NCBI RefSeq assembly: GCF_018687715.1
Contig: NC_056752.1
Location: forward strand, 37,332,001-37,396,000
Reading direction: 5' to 3'
DNA from: Carya illinoinensis
Taxonomy: Eukaryota; Streptophyta; Magnoliopsida; Fagales; Juglandaceae
Length of the DNA: 64,000 bases
Positions 36,018 to 47,713 of the stretch are shown in pieces. How positions within the stretch are numbered: the first letter of the stretch is position 1; every line of letters begins with the position of its first letter. The notes beneath the pieces were generated by a model, which was given only the letters and a program-made list of their open reading frames with translations, had not been told where the DNA came from and searched no databases. The translations under genes were made by a program, and so were the position numbers.

Positions 36018-36422
36018 CTAACCATGTGATACATGATTATCGTTCACATAAAAAACAATTACAGCACAAAGAACAACAATACAAAACCATGAAAGATATA
36101 AAACTTTTAATGTTCCATTGTACTTCTTTTCCATAGCGCTAAATTTTGCCGCTTCAGCTGTTACACGTTCTTGATTGATCTTGTCGTTCCTTCTTTGAGC
36201 TAACTCTAATGTGATTTTGCAACAATAGTTTTGTTCCATTTCAAAATCAACCCATTGAAAAAATCCGCATTGTTTGTTGAACTTATAATTTGGACAATTG
36301 AAAAACCGTCTGCCAAAACTAGTATCTTTGGCAGAAATCCTTAACTTTGCTGGAATCCCACAATGGCAAAATGGTCTTTCCAAACTAACACCACTTTCGT
36401 CGTCAAACTGCATTGCCAACAT
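36018..36422 (-). CDS. GRF-type zinc finger protein with C-terminal membrane helix (MULE second gene)
   Basis: This is a 134-aa frame. The zinc finger is of the GRF type: FCHCGIPAKL, then GRRFFNCPNY, then CGFFQWVDFE, with a C-x-C...C...C ligand set (about residues 18-60). A charged, coiled-coil-like linker (ITLELAQRRNDKINQER) follows, then one hydrophobic helix YLSWFCIVVLCAVIVFYV near the C-terminus. An alternative start exists: ATGAAG at 36531-36526 followed by a GTAAGT donor (36525), with an acceptor before 36407. That model gives a protein starting MKFDDES instead of MLAMQFDDES. It is transcribed towards the FAR1-type gene, the same convergent layout as mudrA/mudrB in maize MuDR. Its sequence is not obviously mudrB. 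Function is unknown; GRF fingers in other proteins bind single-stranded DNA. Confidence 0.75.
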   Translation of the reverse strand: MLAMQFDDESGVSLERPFCHCGIPAKLRISAKDTSFGRRFFNCPNYKFNKQCGFFQWVDFEMEQNYCCKITLELAQRRNDKINQERVTAEAAKFSAMEKKYNGTLKVLYLSWFCIVVLCAVIVFYVNDNHVSHG

Positions 36423-36634
36423 GCATTAATTAATATTTCAGAGTTAACTGCATTGATATACAAATTTTAGGATACCCACAAAAAATAAATGAATTTCAAG
36501 ATCAGTGTTTCCTTAGAACACTTACCTTCATCGAATGTTACTTAAACACTAGCAGTCTACCCTTTGATGATGCAGTCTTGAATAATTCAACAAAATCCTC
36601 TGTTCACCAGTCTTCCATCAAGTGCCAGACAAAA

Positions 36635-36842
36635 CATTAATCTTCAGGACCCCAACAATTATCACGAGCCCAAACAATTACCAACAAAGATTCAGGACCC
36701 CAAACCATTCCAAAAACATTAATCTTCAGGACCCCAAACCATTCCAAAAACATTAATCTTCAGGACCCCAACAATTATCACGAGCCCAAACAATTACCGA
36801 CAAAGATTCAGGACCCCAAACCATTCCAAAAACATTAATCTT
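36635..36842. repeat. 116-bp tandem duplication with nested 36-bp units
   Basis: CATTAATCTTCAGGACCCCA begins at 36635, 36717 and 36751. The segment from 36635 repeats at 36751 with near identity (ACAATTATCACGAGCCCAAA in both). It lies upstream of the GRF-finger gene within the MULE, and later fragments AGAGTTTGAACACAGCAAAA recur near 36875-36915 and 37155. Confidence 0.88.
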
Positions 36843-37519
36843 CTCATCTACCCATCAAAACACAGCAAATATTTCAGAGTTTGAACACAGCAAAAGAAAA
36901 GAGTTTGAACACAGCAAAAAAACAGGCAAATTATTAAATTGAACATGCTGGAAAGATTAGACTCCTTTCCCTCTTCTAAAGATTTGAGATAATCCATTCT
37001 TTTGGATCAAACCAATGCCAAGTGGGTGTGTCAAATCCCGAATTTGACAAACTCTTTTCAGAGCAATTTGCTTACACTTTTTGTTTTTTTTACAAAATTC
37101 TACTATCTATCTAAGGTATATATCAAGAGATCTATTACTAAATTCTACAATTTCAGAGTTTGAACACAGCAAAAAACAGGCAAATGAGGCAAGTAATATC
37201 AACTAATAATTTTATACAACAATATCACGGAAATGATAAATCCAGAATTCGAAGAGGGAAACAATACCTCTGTTTTGAGACCAGTACTTCACAACAATTA
37301 CGTCCATGAAGAAATCAAAATTTTTTACCTTTTCCCTTCGGAGGAGTGACTCGAGTGGGGGAGGGTTACAACATGGGTTTCAATCGGCTGAGGTATGGTT
37401 AGGGTTTTATGGAGGAGTTGAGTGAGTGAGGGTTAGGGTTTTATGGAGGGGTCGGGTTTGATGGAGGACTCGGTCGATCTAGGGTTTCAGTTTCTGGGAT
37501 GCGAGATAGAGAGGAGGGG

Positions 37520-37972
37520 GAGACGGCGTGTGGTTGGGTTTCGGCGTGCAGGAGAGGGAGGGAGGGGGAGACGGCGTGTGGTTGGGTTTCGTGTGGTTGG
37601 GTTTCGGCGTGCAGGAGAGGGAGGGAGGGGGAGACGGCGTGTGGTTGGGAAGGAGAGGGATGGAGAGCACCGAGTAGCACCGAGCCGACCGAGTAGCACG
37701 AGACCGAGTACCACCGATTGGGGTCGCCGACCGAGTAGCACCGATTTGGGGTCGTCGCTGGAATACAGATGGGTGAGAGAAGCTCGCGAAACAAGGATGG
37801 GGGGTGAGAGAAACATCTGACACAAGGTACGGGTGAACACAGATGGGGCAGGGTGAGAGTGATCCCCTGCAGCGCGGCTTCATTTCTGACAACCAATTTC
37901 GCCTACGTGTCAGCTGTTTATTGGTTTCCGATAAACACCACTTATAGGTGCCACCGGCCCGAAGCGTTACTC
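37520..37972. repeat. Right terminal inverted repeat of the MULE with internal duplications
   Basis: The outer 120 bp mirror the left end. The inner part contains three copies of GGGGAGACGGCGTGTGGTTG (37518, 37567, 37630) and two of TTTCGGCGTGCAGGAGAGGG. These repeats create overlapping arginine/glycine-rich and proline-rich false frames on both strands. Confidence 0.85.
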
Positions 37973-38125
37973 TTCTTTCTTTGCAAAGAATTTGTAATGA
38001 CCAGACATTTCTCATGGGATAGGTAGATCATTGATAATTCATCAATTCTTGAGTAACAGATAGATTAATGTTTATTTGATATATATCGTTTTCAAATAGT
38101 CTTGTTAATTTTGTTTGTACAAAAC

Positions 38126-38285
38126 ATTTCATCTAATCATTATTATTATTTTTAAATCTTATATAAAATATAATAAAAAATTTAATTTTTTCAAAATTTA
38201 AAATAAAATTAATATTAAAAAATAATATTTTATTCAACTTTTAATTTTAATGTTATTTCACTGTATAACTATCAGACGAAATAAT
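38126..38285. repeat. MITE-like block, AGATGAGAT family, copy C
   Basis: AT-rich block with TTCATCTAATCATTATTATT, TATAAAATATAATAAA, AATTTTTTCAAAATTT and AATAATATTTTATTCAACTT, matching the core of copies B, D and E. It lies between the MULE and the hAT-like element. Ends were not resolved. Confidence 0.45.
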
Positions 38286-38351
38286 ATTTCACTTCAAAAT
38301 GGGGAAAGCCATATCATTGAATGATATTCATCGAGGCGTTGCTAGCACTGT

Positions 38352-38991
38352 GCTATCAATAGGGGTGACAATATGTTACATGATTCGTTAACCCGACACG
38401 AACACGACACGAGAATAGCAGATTAGAGTTTAGTCTTAATGGGTTCGGGTCAAAACGGATTGACCTGTTAAGACATGATTGCTTAATGGGTTGATAACAA
38501 GTCAACCCGTTTTGACCCATTATAACTCGTTATGATACGTTAAGAAAGTTGAAGTTACAATTATATCCATATACCTAAAAGTAAAATTGTTAGAATTTTA
38601 ATTTCGATATTTTTATTATTTGGATTGTAATTTTGGACTTGTAGTTAGTTTTATAATTTTTATAGATATTGTGATTTTAACATTTATATAAAATTCTGCT
38701 AAATTTAATCAGGTCAAACGGATAAATTTGAGGCCTATTGAACCTATTTATATTAACAGTTTGAAACGGTTCGTATTATGTCGTGTTAACTTATTTCATA
38801 ATATTTACTAATGGGTTAAAACGGATTGATATAACACGACTCGTTATGTTAATAGATCGTGTTAGGGTTTGATACTTTGACACGATAAGATTAACGGATT
38901 GGATTATGATTGACCTATATAGTATAATATATCTGTTTTGATACGACATGATCACGATTCGCTAACATGATTTGACACTCTTAGCTATCAG
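38352..38991. mobile_element. Non-autonomous hAT-like element, 624 bp
   Basis: The element (38360-38983) begins TAGGGGTGACAA and its other end, read inward, begins TAAGAGTGTCAA, a hAT-type inverted terminus. Flanks are GCTATCAA (38352-38359) and GCTATCAG (38984-38991), an 8-bp duplication with one mismatch. The interior is rich in ACACGAC / GTCGTGT and AACGG/CCGTT words. No coding capacity. Confidence 0.8.
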
Positions 38992-39359
38992 AAGTGAGCA
39001 TGAGACTACTCCATTCGCTTCCAACTTTCCAAGGCAAATGCCAAACGCAACGCCTTTTTAATATTCATTTAAAATTATATTTTTCATTTTTAGTTCTATT
39101 TTTATTTTTGGTTTAAAGTGGTGCTGGTGCTATTGCCTTGGAAGCAAATAAAAGTTCTGAAATATATGGATAAAATTAAAAGACAAACTCGACGGAAAAA
39201 TTCTATTCGAAAGTTGGTGTACAAAACAGGTTTTCTATTTCATTGACATGACAAGATTTGACTTGTTAGAGAAATTTAAAATTAAAATCTTTTACAAATC
39301 AAGTCTTGTCATGTTAATAAGATAAAGAGTGTGTTTTGTAGACTCACTTCGTTTGATTT

Positions 39360-39525
39360 GATAGAAAGATGAGAATTTTAAATTTTAAAATAAAATATTA
39401 TTATTATTTTAAAATTTAAAAATTTTGAATTATTTATTATATTTTATTTAAAGATTTAGAAAAATTGTAATGATGAGATAAAAATTTTGAATTTGAGATG
39501 AAAGTTTCCAATTGCCAAACCGACC
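39360..39525. repeat. MITE-like block, AGATGAGAT family, copy D
   Basis: Contains AAAGATGAGAATTTTAAATT, TTATTTATTATATTTTATTT, TTGTAATGATGAGATAAAAA and TTGAGATGAAAG, then CCAAACCGACCCTAAA. It is in opposite orientation to copy E. It lies just upstream of the large hAT-like element. Confidence 0.5.
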
Positions 39526-39799
39526 CTAAAAAAAAACTTGTTACTTTTTGCTTTTTGAAAAATAGTGAAGATTATGAAGGATAATGGAATGAGAGGCATC
39601 ATGAGCCATTAAAGTTTGGGGTGAGTTCGGTCCGGTCCGGTCCGGTCCACACGGTTCGGTCTGGGGAGGTTTTGTAGACCGGACCGGACCTATTCAGTCC
39701 AGGGTTTTTCCATCCTGGACCGGACCAAACTCCCTCAGGACCGTTCGGTCCGGTCTAGTCTGGTCGGTTCATTCGGTCCACGGTTGAATTTTTTTTTCT

Positions 39800-41271
39800 A
39801 ATGACATTTTGTTTAATACTTATGTAATTATATTGTGATATATTTAATATATATACATATAGTATACTAATATATATATATATATTAGTAATACGCTAAT
39901 ACTATTAGTCTATTAGTAATAATACTATAACTAATAACTATATGTAATAATAACTATATTATAACTAATAATTATATGTAATAATAGTAATAGTGATAAC
40001 TATATATGTAACTATATGTAATACTAATAATTAATACTATTAGTCTATTAGTACTAATAACTATACTAGTACTAATACTATAACTAATAACTATATGTAA
40101 TGATAGTAATACTATATGTAATACTATATTAAATAATAGTAATACTCTTATTACTAATACTCTATGTAGTTATAGTGATTTAATACTAACATATTACATA
40201 TTAAGCTAACTATACTAATACTATTATAAATTTACAAATATATGATATATTATAATTTATACTATAACTTTTATAATATGTTAATACATTAATATATATA
40301 CTAGTACTATATATATTTTTTTGATCGGTTATACTAGTACTATATATTATAGTTAATAGTTATACATTAAAGACTATAGTAATACATTGATACTAAATAT
40401 ATATAGTTATAGACTTATAATGATTTAGTTATTATGAATTTATGATTAGTATAACTATATAATTGTATTAGTATTAGACTATTAGTAATTCAATTTGGCT
40501 ATATTATATTAGTAATATTAGTTATGTTGAATCAGTTAATTAGTATAATTATATTCTACATTATTAGTATTAATATAAATATTAGTATTAGTTATAACTA
40601 TATAGCCTATATTAGAATTGAGTCTTAGACTATATAATAGACTAATAGTATTAGTACAACTATATAAGTATATTGTATAGCTATATATTAGTTATAATTA
40701 TAGTGATTAGTATAACTATATAATAGTAGACTATTAGCATAACTATATATTAGTATTAGTTATACTGTTATGGTGATTTAGTATATTATAATTTATATAT
40801 TATATTTATGCTATAACTCTTATAATATATTATTATATACTAGTACTATATATTATAGTTATATATTAAATAATATAATAATACTTTCATACTAAATATA
40901 TATAGTTATATTTCTAGTGATTTAGTTATTAACTTATTATGATTAGTATAACTATATAAATTATAATAGTATTAGACCATTAATATAGCTATATATTAGT
41001 AATATTAGTTATGGTGAATCAGTGCTTTAGTATAACTATATAAGTATTAACTATAATGATTTATATATATTAATTAAATATAAGTATAGTGATAATTAAA
41101 TTATATTAATCAAAGTGATAAATATACTATATAGCTATACATAGTATTAATTATAGTGATTAGTATAACTATATAAATTATATAATAGTATATTAGTATT
41201 AATAGTAGACTATTAGTATAGGTCACTATAGCTATTGTTGAAGTATTAGTTATAGTGATTTAGTATAACTA
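39800..41271. repeat. Low-complexity TA/CTATTAGT core of the hAT-like element
   Basis: About 1.5 kb built from irregular repeats of TATTAGT, ATAACTATAT and TAGTATTA. It continues on the other side of the Helitron at 52516-52640. No gene. Confidence 0.85.
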
Positions 41272-41399
41272 CTAGTAGAATTAAAACGTTCAAGGGACGT
41301 TTCTCTAGTGGAGACAAAATATAAATGTAAAACTTTCCCATGAAAGTAAATAATAGTATAAAAGAAAAATACAGCAATTGTATTAAAACAACTGTATGT

Positions 41400-41870
41400 C
41401 TGAGAAATTGGAATATAACAAGTTGTCTTTTACAATAATAATAGATTGTGGCACCCAAAAATATGGACCATGGTCGAAAGCCTATGTACAACCTTCACTG
41501 CTAAATCAACCATACAGACATTTACACCAGGAGGAACACATACTTCATGGGATGAAATCAATTCACCAATGTCAACATCAGCATGGAAAATCTGTTGTCT
41601 CTTTGACACCTTTTGTAGAACAGTAAAGTCTTGAATGATGTTTTTATGTTGGACATCATCATTTGAACGTTCATCAATTGATTTAGTCAGTTGATCACCA
41701 TCAAATGAAGTTGAATCTTTTAATTGGAGGGAATTGCTGCTAGATGCTTTTTTTTTAGCATATCTTTCTCTATGTTTTCTACGGAGTTCTTCCTTTTTCT
41801 CTTCTAGTAAATCTTTATACGGGATATTCTCCGCTCGTTGTTTTCTATGATCTTCAAAAAATAGTCTCCA
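41400..41870 (-). pseudogene. Unassigned gene remnant near the Helitron 3' end
   Basis: On the minus strand a protein-like stretch can be read: a basic region with EEKKEELRRKHRERYAKKK, an acidic/serine segment with FDGDQLTKSIDERS, then VSKRQQ, and in an adjacent frame DIGELISSHEVCVPPGV. The basic region loosely recalls the N-terminus of plant Helitron helicase proteins, but similarity is too weak to assign. Frames shift between segments, so it is at best a remnant or captured exons. Confidence 0.3.
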
Positions 41871-41879
41871 AACTTAACT

Positions 41880-42321
41880 TTTACAAAATTAATATTACTA
41901 TTTCAAAACAAATGCTACATAACTTATTAACACAATCTTACCACTTCTCATTATGTTAACGAAGCAAATGATTCTTCCAAAAGTTGGATACTGTTCCACA
42001 CAACCAAAACTAAATGAATAAATAACAATTGCTTAATGCGAAATCCATACCTCCATGATGCATTTTAAATGCTATAAACAATTTCGTTGATTCATATGTT
42101 GAAAAATACATACAACCAAATTATTTATACTTTAAATCAACAAAAAAATGAAGATAAGAAAATAACACATGGAATGAAAAAATACCATCAAAATGGAACT
42201 TATAAAAAGCATAGATCGATATCACATATCAAAATTCTTGAATAAAATATTTTTCAAAATTAATTTGCCATTCAAAGCAAGTACCCACAAAAAAATTATA
42301 AGTAGGGACCAGCAAAAAGAG

Positions 42322-42362
<41 letters not shown>

Positions 42363-44430
42363 GCACTTACAGGTCTTGAAATGAACAATAGAGAGTCTCT
42401 TATATATTTAGATCTCTTGATGAGGACAATTCCTGTTTAGACACAAAAGACATTGTAAGTTTTAATTATATTATATATATATATACACAGACAGATTATG
42501 TGTAGGCAGATTTTCCTTACCATGAATAAAGAAATAAAACTAAGGAAATACGTACCTTCTGAAACAAAAACCGAATCAGCTATACGAGACCAAGTTAGAA
42601 GTGAACACAAATGAGCCATAAAGACCGTTTTAAGGTGCTTGTTGTCCTCAATCATCCAGACGTCTTATCACCCTGCAAAACCACTGCTGCAACCAAATCT
42701 TTCTACGGATTCATGATGACTTATAATCTATTACTGTATACCTTTAGTCATATTTGTATGATGTCTGCCCAATTACTTGACACCATTATTTTCATTACAG
42801 AAGACAAAATTTAGTGGAAGATGGCAATACGCATGTAGTGTTTTTATTATTAATATTGTTATAATTGATTGAGATAATGAAGTTTTATATAAAGCTCCTT
42901 TATTTAAATCTATGACATAGATTTAATTTTATTTGTTCAGGTAAGTGTTGAAAAGAATGTCATGAGTCAAGAATGTCATTACTCTTTTTATAAATGTCTT
43001 TCCGTTAAATTATCATCCAAAATTCTAATAGATATGTTATCCAAAATCATTTTTTAAATCTAATGCGATCTTAAAGTTATATTTTTTTAATAATAACAAT
43101 TTAATTTAGTCATACAAATATGAGAATTAATTACCAGTTAAATATATTGACATGCAATTAATTTGTTTATTAAATTATTTTTTTTTATAGAAACTAAATT
43201 ATTTGGAGTGATGGAGTCTGGAAATTTATATATTAAAACTTAGTTCAATAATTTATTTCAAGAAGTCGATGTCTAATGTCAACAACCAAGTTAATTTATA
43301 TTATATAGATGTATATCTATATATTAGCTATACATGATGATGATAAGATCAAAACAAAACGATCGATCGATAAATCATCACGGATAATTTTTTTTTTGTG
43401 GGCTAATATTATATCATATATATCATTTTCAAAATAATCGTTGATCGCAAATTTCAAGATGTAGGTCCCCCAACTATTTTTTTATCCCTCCTCTGTCTCA
43501 ACATCTGCATCCACTCTTGATCCTTTCAATATCTGCCTTAAAAATTATCTCATTGTTGGACCAATAAAATAAAGTCATATGGAAAAGGATTTGTGATTTT
43601 TTTAACGAGTCAATATTGACTTTTTGTTTTATTGCCACATTTTGCATGTGAGGATTAAATATGTAACTATTATTGTCCCTACATTATAACTTGACATTCA
43701 AACCGAGAGTAGAACATTATTTTATCAATAGAAGCTGTTATTATGTACTCAAAATTTCTGTACTCCATGGACACATTAATATCATATCCTACTTAACAAA
43801 ATCGCTTTGTAATCTTCAAACAACATTGGTAGAATAAAATACATATTTGATGCTTCTATTCCAATCTTTGATGCTGCCTTGGTCATTCCCCCTTATTATT
43901 ATTCTATTCATGTTCCTGCATGTAACCTGGTTCCAACCTTTGATGTGTTCATTTCCCGTCCTCATTTTTCACCAATAAAAAAAATGAGTTTTCTTTACCT
44001 GCAAGTGGAGACCTCGAAGTCAAACCGCCAGGACTGGCTTATTTGTTGTTACATGACTGTCTATCTAGAGTGAGCTAGACAGACACAAACCAGTACACAT
44101 CTCGATGTCACCCTCTACAGTTCCCACGTCTTTCCTCTAAAATCTTCCGAGACTTCCACTTTTGCATTATTGATATGCTTGTGCTAGAGATATGTGTGAT
44201 ATCTTGTCTGTTTGATTGAGTTCAATCTTCTTGATCCATTCCTCAAATTTGCCTTATACAGTTTTATTAAAATTACAGTTTTTTCTAACAGGAGCATATA
44301 TGATGAAGATGTTTTTTCCATCAATTGATCAAAATAGAGAACATGAAAAAGGACAAATCAACATGAAATATGTGCTGTGCTGCAGCTGTCCTCCTTCATT
44401 TTCATCTATTATTTTGCTTCCATTTGTAGG
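41880..44430. other. Helitron interior, no gene recognised
   Basis: AT-rich DNA with an AT microsatellite at 42327-42359 and short frames without motifs. The segment 43860-44430 is compositionally different (more C/T-rich on the plus strand) and leads into a second Helitron-type 3' end at 44457. Confidence 0.5.
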
Positions 44431-44457
44431 AGCAACGTGCAATGCACGTTTATCTAG
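44431..44457 (+). mobile_element. Second Helitron 3' terminus, plus strand
   Basis: CAACGTGC-AAT-GCACGTT forms a perfect 7-bp stem with a 3-base loop, followed by TAT and CTAG, then T at 44458. This is a canonical Helitron 3' end in the opposite orientation to the enclosing Helitron. No matching 5' TC end was identified within 41.3-44.4 kb, so the extent of this nested or older element is unknown. Confidence 0.65.
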
Positions 44458-45109
44458 TTTAAAGAAATAATTATTTAAAAAAAAAAGTATATATTTCATA
44501 AAAAAAAAATTGATTTCAATCAATAATCTAAAGCATATGGATAAAAATGTGAAATCTAGTGAATATTTAGGGTAATGATAGTTAAGTATAGTATAATAAT
44601 TACATGCTTGTATAGATTAAAAAATAAAAATATTAGTTCAAAATATGACATAGTCTAACACATATTTATAACATCGATAGTTTTAGCAAAGTTTCATGTC
44701 ATAAGTTTAATACAAGCCCAACAAAAATATTAGTTCAAAACATAACTTTTTCTAACACACGTGATAAGTTTAATACGAGCCCAACAAAAACATTAGTTCA
44801 AAATATGAGTCCTTCGATGTTTTTATTCTGATCTATCATTTTGTATCATCTTGTACAGCATCAATTAAATGGAAGCTACCTTTTACATATGACTTTCAAT
44901 GATAAATCAGTTCCTTCAAACCCAGTTGCATTAAAAAAATTCAACAAAAGCATGCTAAGATAGTAAAAACAAACTTTTTTATTGATGAATTAAAAAAAAG
45001 GTTTAGTTTGTTCGACGCAGGTTGACACCATGAATATACAACTCTCAATTACCATGCATAAAAAACACCCAGATTTATCTGAAAATTATTTCCCATTATT
45101 CAAATTGCA

Positions 45110-45575
45110 GCGCCCATCAACGCTAATTCAAAACCTTATGCTTTATTATAACCCTGTCTGTTTGTATTGACCAAGAGAGATCTCAAACCAAAGCCCCCAC
45201 CTCCAGTGCCAGCTCGAGTGTATGTAGTCACTCCTGGAGAGACAGACATTGATGCCCCAAGAATATATAGTGCAAATGCCATTCTTGGTATATTTCTAAG
45301 ACCACTATATTGTTAAACTTAGTTAAGATTGATTGGATATGCATGATTAACTGCATATTTATATAGATCATTGGATCATGACATACATTGAGACTCCAGA
45401 AGAGCTCATGAAAACTGCACATATTTTAAATATAAATCTAATTCAAAACCTTATGCTTTATTATAGCCCTACCTGTCTGTATTGACCAACAGAGATCTCA
45501 AACCAAAGCTACGACCTCTAGTGCCGTATGCAGTCACTCCAGAAGAGCTGATGAAAACTGCACATATTTGAAATA
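45110..45575. repeat. Direct duplication inside the Helitron
   Basis: AATTCAAAACCTTATGCTTTATTATA occurs at about 45126 and 45440, in both cases followed by TGTCTGTATTGACCAA-like, AGAGATCTCAAACCAAAGC and CAGTCACTCC sequence. A third partial piece (AAGAGCTCATGAAAACTGCA) is near 45400. On the minus strand part reads GGGGFGLRSLLVNTNRQG, suggesting a duplicated exon fragment of unknown origin. Confidence 0.7.
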
Positions 45576-45931
45576 TAAATATGAAACCCTTGCGGCTTCA
45601 AGGGTTTGATGAATGAAATTATTAGATCTGAAATATCATCTCTTAAATACAATTAGTATTTCATATTCATATTATGGTTTTGTAAGAAAGTGTGCATTAT
45701 TAAAGGAGAAATAAAATGGAACACATAGAAGATCTAACAGAAGATAGAAATACAAATATGAATATTTGTAAAGTATTATTTTATTATCTCAAAGTAAAAT
45801 TACAGAAATTTGAGGCTCTTCGCCTCATTGTTTAAACGCTCTTGCTCTTTAAAAATTTGCATGTCCCTCCTATCTAAAGGAGTAGGCAATCGAAAAGAAG
45901 ATTTAAGCAAGGATGTTAAATTTCTGTTCTC

Positions 45932-46228
45932 TTACTTTAGTGCTTCTATCTTCATGTTGGACTTCAAAAGAAGCCGCTGAAGGATAGAAATATTCTCGTT
46001 GAGTTTGTTAACTCCACCAGTTTTGGATTGTAGTCGCTGAGAAAATGCGACAATGGTTGATGAGTATCGGGTACCGAGACTCACAAGCTCGTAGATAATT
46101 TCATCATCTGACTTATTAGTCAGATCATTATTGTATTGCATTATAGCACCTGCGGTAGATGCAGAAACAACTAGTGAACGAGGTGCAGAATACCTCATAT
46201 ATTAGTTATGAGAAGATTGCTGAGCCAT
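45932..46228 (-). pseudogene. Unassigned short gene with one in-frame stop
   Basis: An ATG at 46228 begins MAQQSSHN, then meets TAA, and the same frame continues YMRYSAPRSLVV... for 90 codons to 45932. The stop therefore looks like a C-to-T change in CAA. The C-terminal half is a predicted coiled coil (KLNENISILQRLLLKSN). Upstream on the same strand are a TATAAAAG box (near 46330) and a triplicated 45-bp unit, giving a compact promoter-gene arrangement. This recalls pararetrovirus or compact retroelement promoters, but I cannot place the protein in any family. Confidence 0.4.
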
Positions 46229-46390
46229 TGCAGAGCGAAAATGTAGAAAGAGATTGCAGAGTAAGAATGCAGACTAAATTCAAAAAAGTGAAGAAGATGA
46301 GATGTGAAGGAAGATGAGCTGAATAATTCTTTTATAGATAAAATTATGACAAAGCATCTCTCGTGAAGCATCTCTCTACAAGAGACAAGA

Positions 46391-46519
46391 GATGTAGCAT
46401 CATAGTTCTACGGCGCCTGACAGCTACAGAAGAGTGATGTAGTATCATAGCTGCGGCGCCTGATAGCTACAGAAGAGTGATGTAGTATCATAGCTGCGGC
46501 GCCTGACAGCTACAGAAGA
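46391..46519. repeat. Three tandem copies of a 43-45-bp unit
   Basis: Units start GATGTAG at 46391, 46436 and 46479. Each contains ATCATAG, CGGCGCCTGA and AGCTACAGAAGA. The centre CGGCGCC is palindromic. The array lies about 55 bp upstream of the minus-strand TATA-like box and could be an enhancer-like array for the remnant at 45932-46228. Confidence 0.85.
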
Positions 46520-47713
46520 CCTGTAAAAATCCTACGGATCAAAGTTGTATGGTCTAAAAAGAAAGGGCCACCGTTTTTGTTGAAAAAAAACAGAGAGAGA
46601 GGTTAACGGCTTAATTTTGATGAATTGTCTACTGACTATATTATTTAGAAGAACATTTAAAGTATATCGCTTATATTTTTCTAAGGCAATCGAGAGTTTA
46701 CCATTGAAACTGAAGATCTTAGACATGGGTATGGCTGAAAAAACTCCGAGAGGTCTAATCCGCACCATTTTTCACCAGAAAACCCTTCGAAGAGAGCAAA
46801 AAAAAGAAATCCAAAGAAGACAACGGCCAAAATCTCTTTGTACAGAGCTTTAGGGCAGGAGTTCATGAGAGAAACCCCCATGCAATGTATTTGTGCTGAG
46901 AAGTGAATTCTCTCTCACCAAATGAAAACCAGGCGTCTTTAAAGCGGTTTTTGGTTTTGCTTTTTGATGAATTACGACTTGTTTGGATGCTGGACTAAGT
47001 CTGTCTTCAACCCGTTAGATCCCTAGATTAACTACTCTACTCACAACACCATCAACATGATATAACATCATATTTAATGCATTACGCTACCCGTTCATTA
47101 TTAATCAATCATTCAATTACAGTATTGGTATTTAGTCTTAACAAAAAAAATATAAAGACATTAATTATGATTGATTAAAGATTGCACAAAATAAAAAAAT
47201 AAAAAATAAAAATTGTGCTTAAACTTCTAAGTTAAAGAAAGAAAATGAGAGAGAAGTCGACAGAAAAATAACTGAACGGTTTCCATTAATTTTTTGCAAT
47301 CTTCAATTTAACACGTCAATCAATTTTAGATTCTTTCCCGACAGCCTCACTTATTTTATCATCAAATCTAACTACTCTCTCACTAAAAGTCTCACACTCT
47401 TCAACTGCTAAATGAGATATATAATACTTTCAAAGGATAATTAATTTTATATATATATATATATATATAAGTGTTGTCTGTCCAATGGAAACGCAATAAG
47501 TATTAAAAAAGATAGCATGTTGATAAGGTAGCAGCTGGCTAGCTAGCTAGCTGTAATTAATGATGTTATTAGCTAACATCATGCGAGAGACATCATTAAT
47601 TAATTAGTAATTACATCAAGTTATGCACTTCACCATAAACTATTTTATATATTAGCAATTTATATTAAAGGGAATATAAATCAAAAGGTGCGACGTGTTA
47701 GGTGCATCATTGT
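46520..47713. other. Helitron interior, no gene recognised
   Basis: The stretch 46530-46960 is less AT-rich and has short frames on both strands (for example 46532-46768 minus) without recognisable motifs. It may be a captured fragment. The remainder is AT-rich, with a TA microsatellite near 47450-47470. Confidence 0.45.

Larger units (their letters stand above)
32106..37972 (+). mobile_element. Autonomous-looking Mutator-like element (MULE) with FAR1-type transposase
   Basis: A 5867-bp element is flanked by a perfect 9-bp duplication TTCTTTCTT (32097-32105 and 37973-37981), diagnostic of Mutator-like transposition. The left end reads GGGAAAATCTTTAAACCGGTGGC; read inward, the right end is GAGTAACGCTTCGGGCCGGTGGC. 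The next roughly 110 bp (GTGGTGTTTATCGGAAACCA onward) are nearly identical inverted repeats. It encodes a FAR1-type transposase on the plus strand and a GRF zinc-finger protein on the minus strand, converging near 35.5-36.0 kb. Confidence 0.93.

Noticed and set aside
45780..46530. Endogenous pararetrovirus
   Set aside because: Promoter-like layout only; no capsid, movement or reverse transcriptase motifs are nearby, so I kept it as an unassigned remnant.
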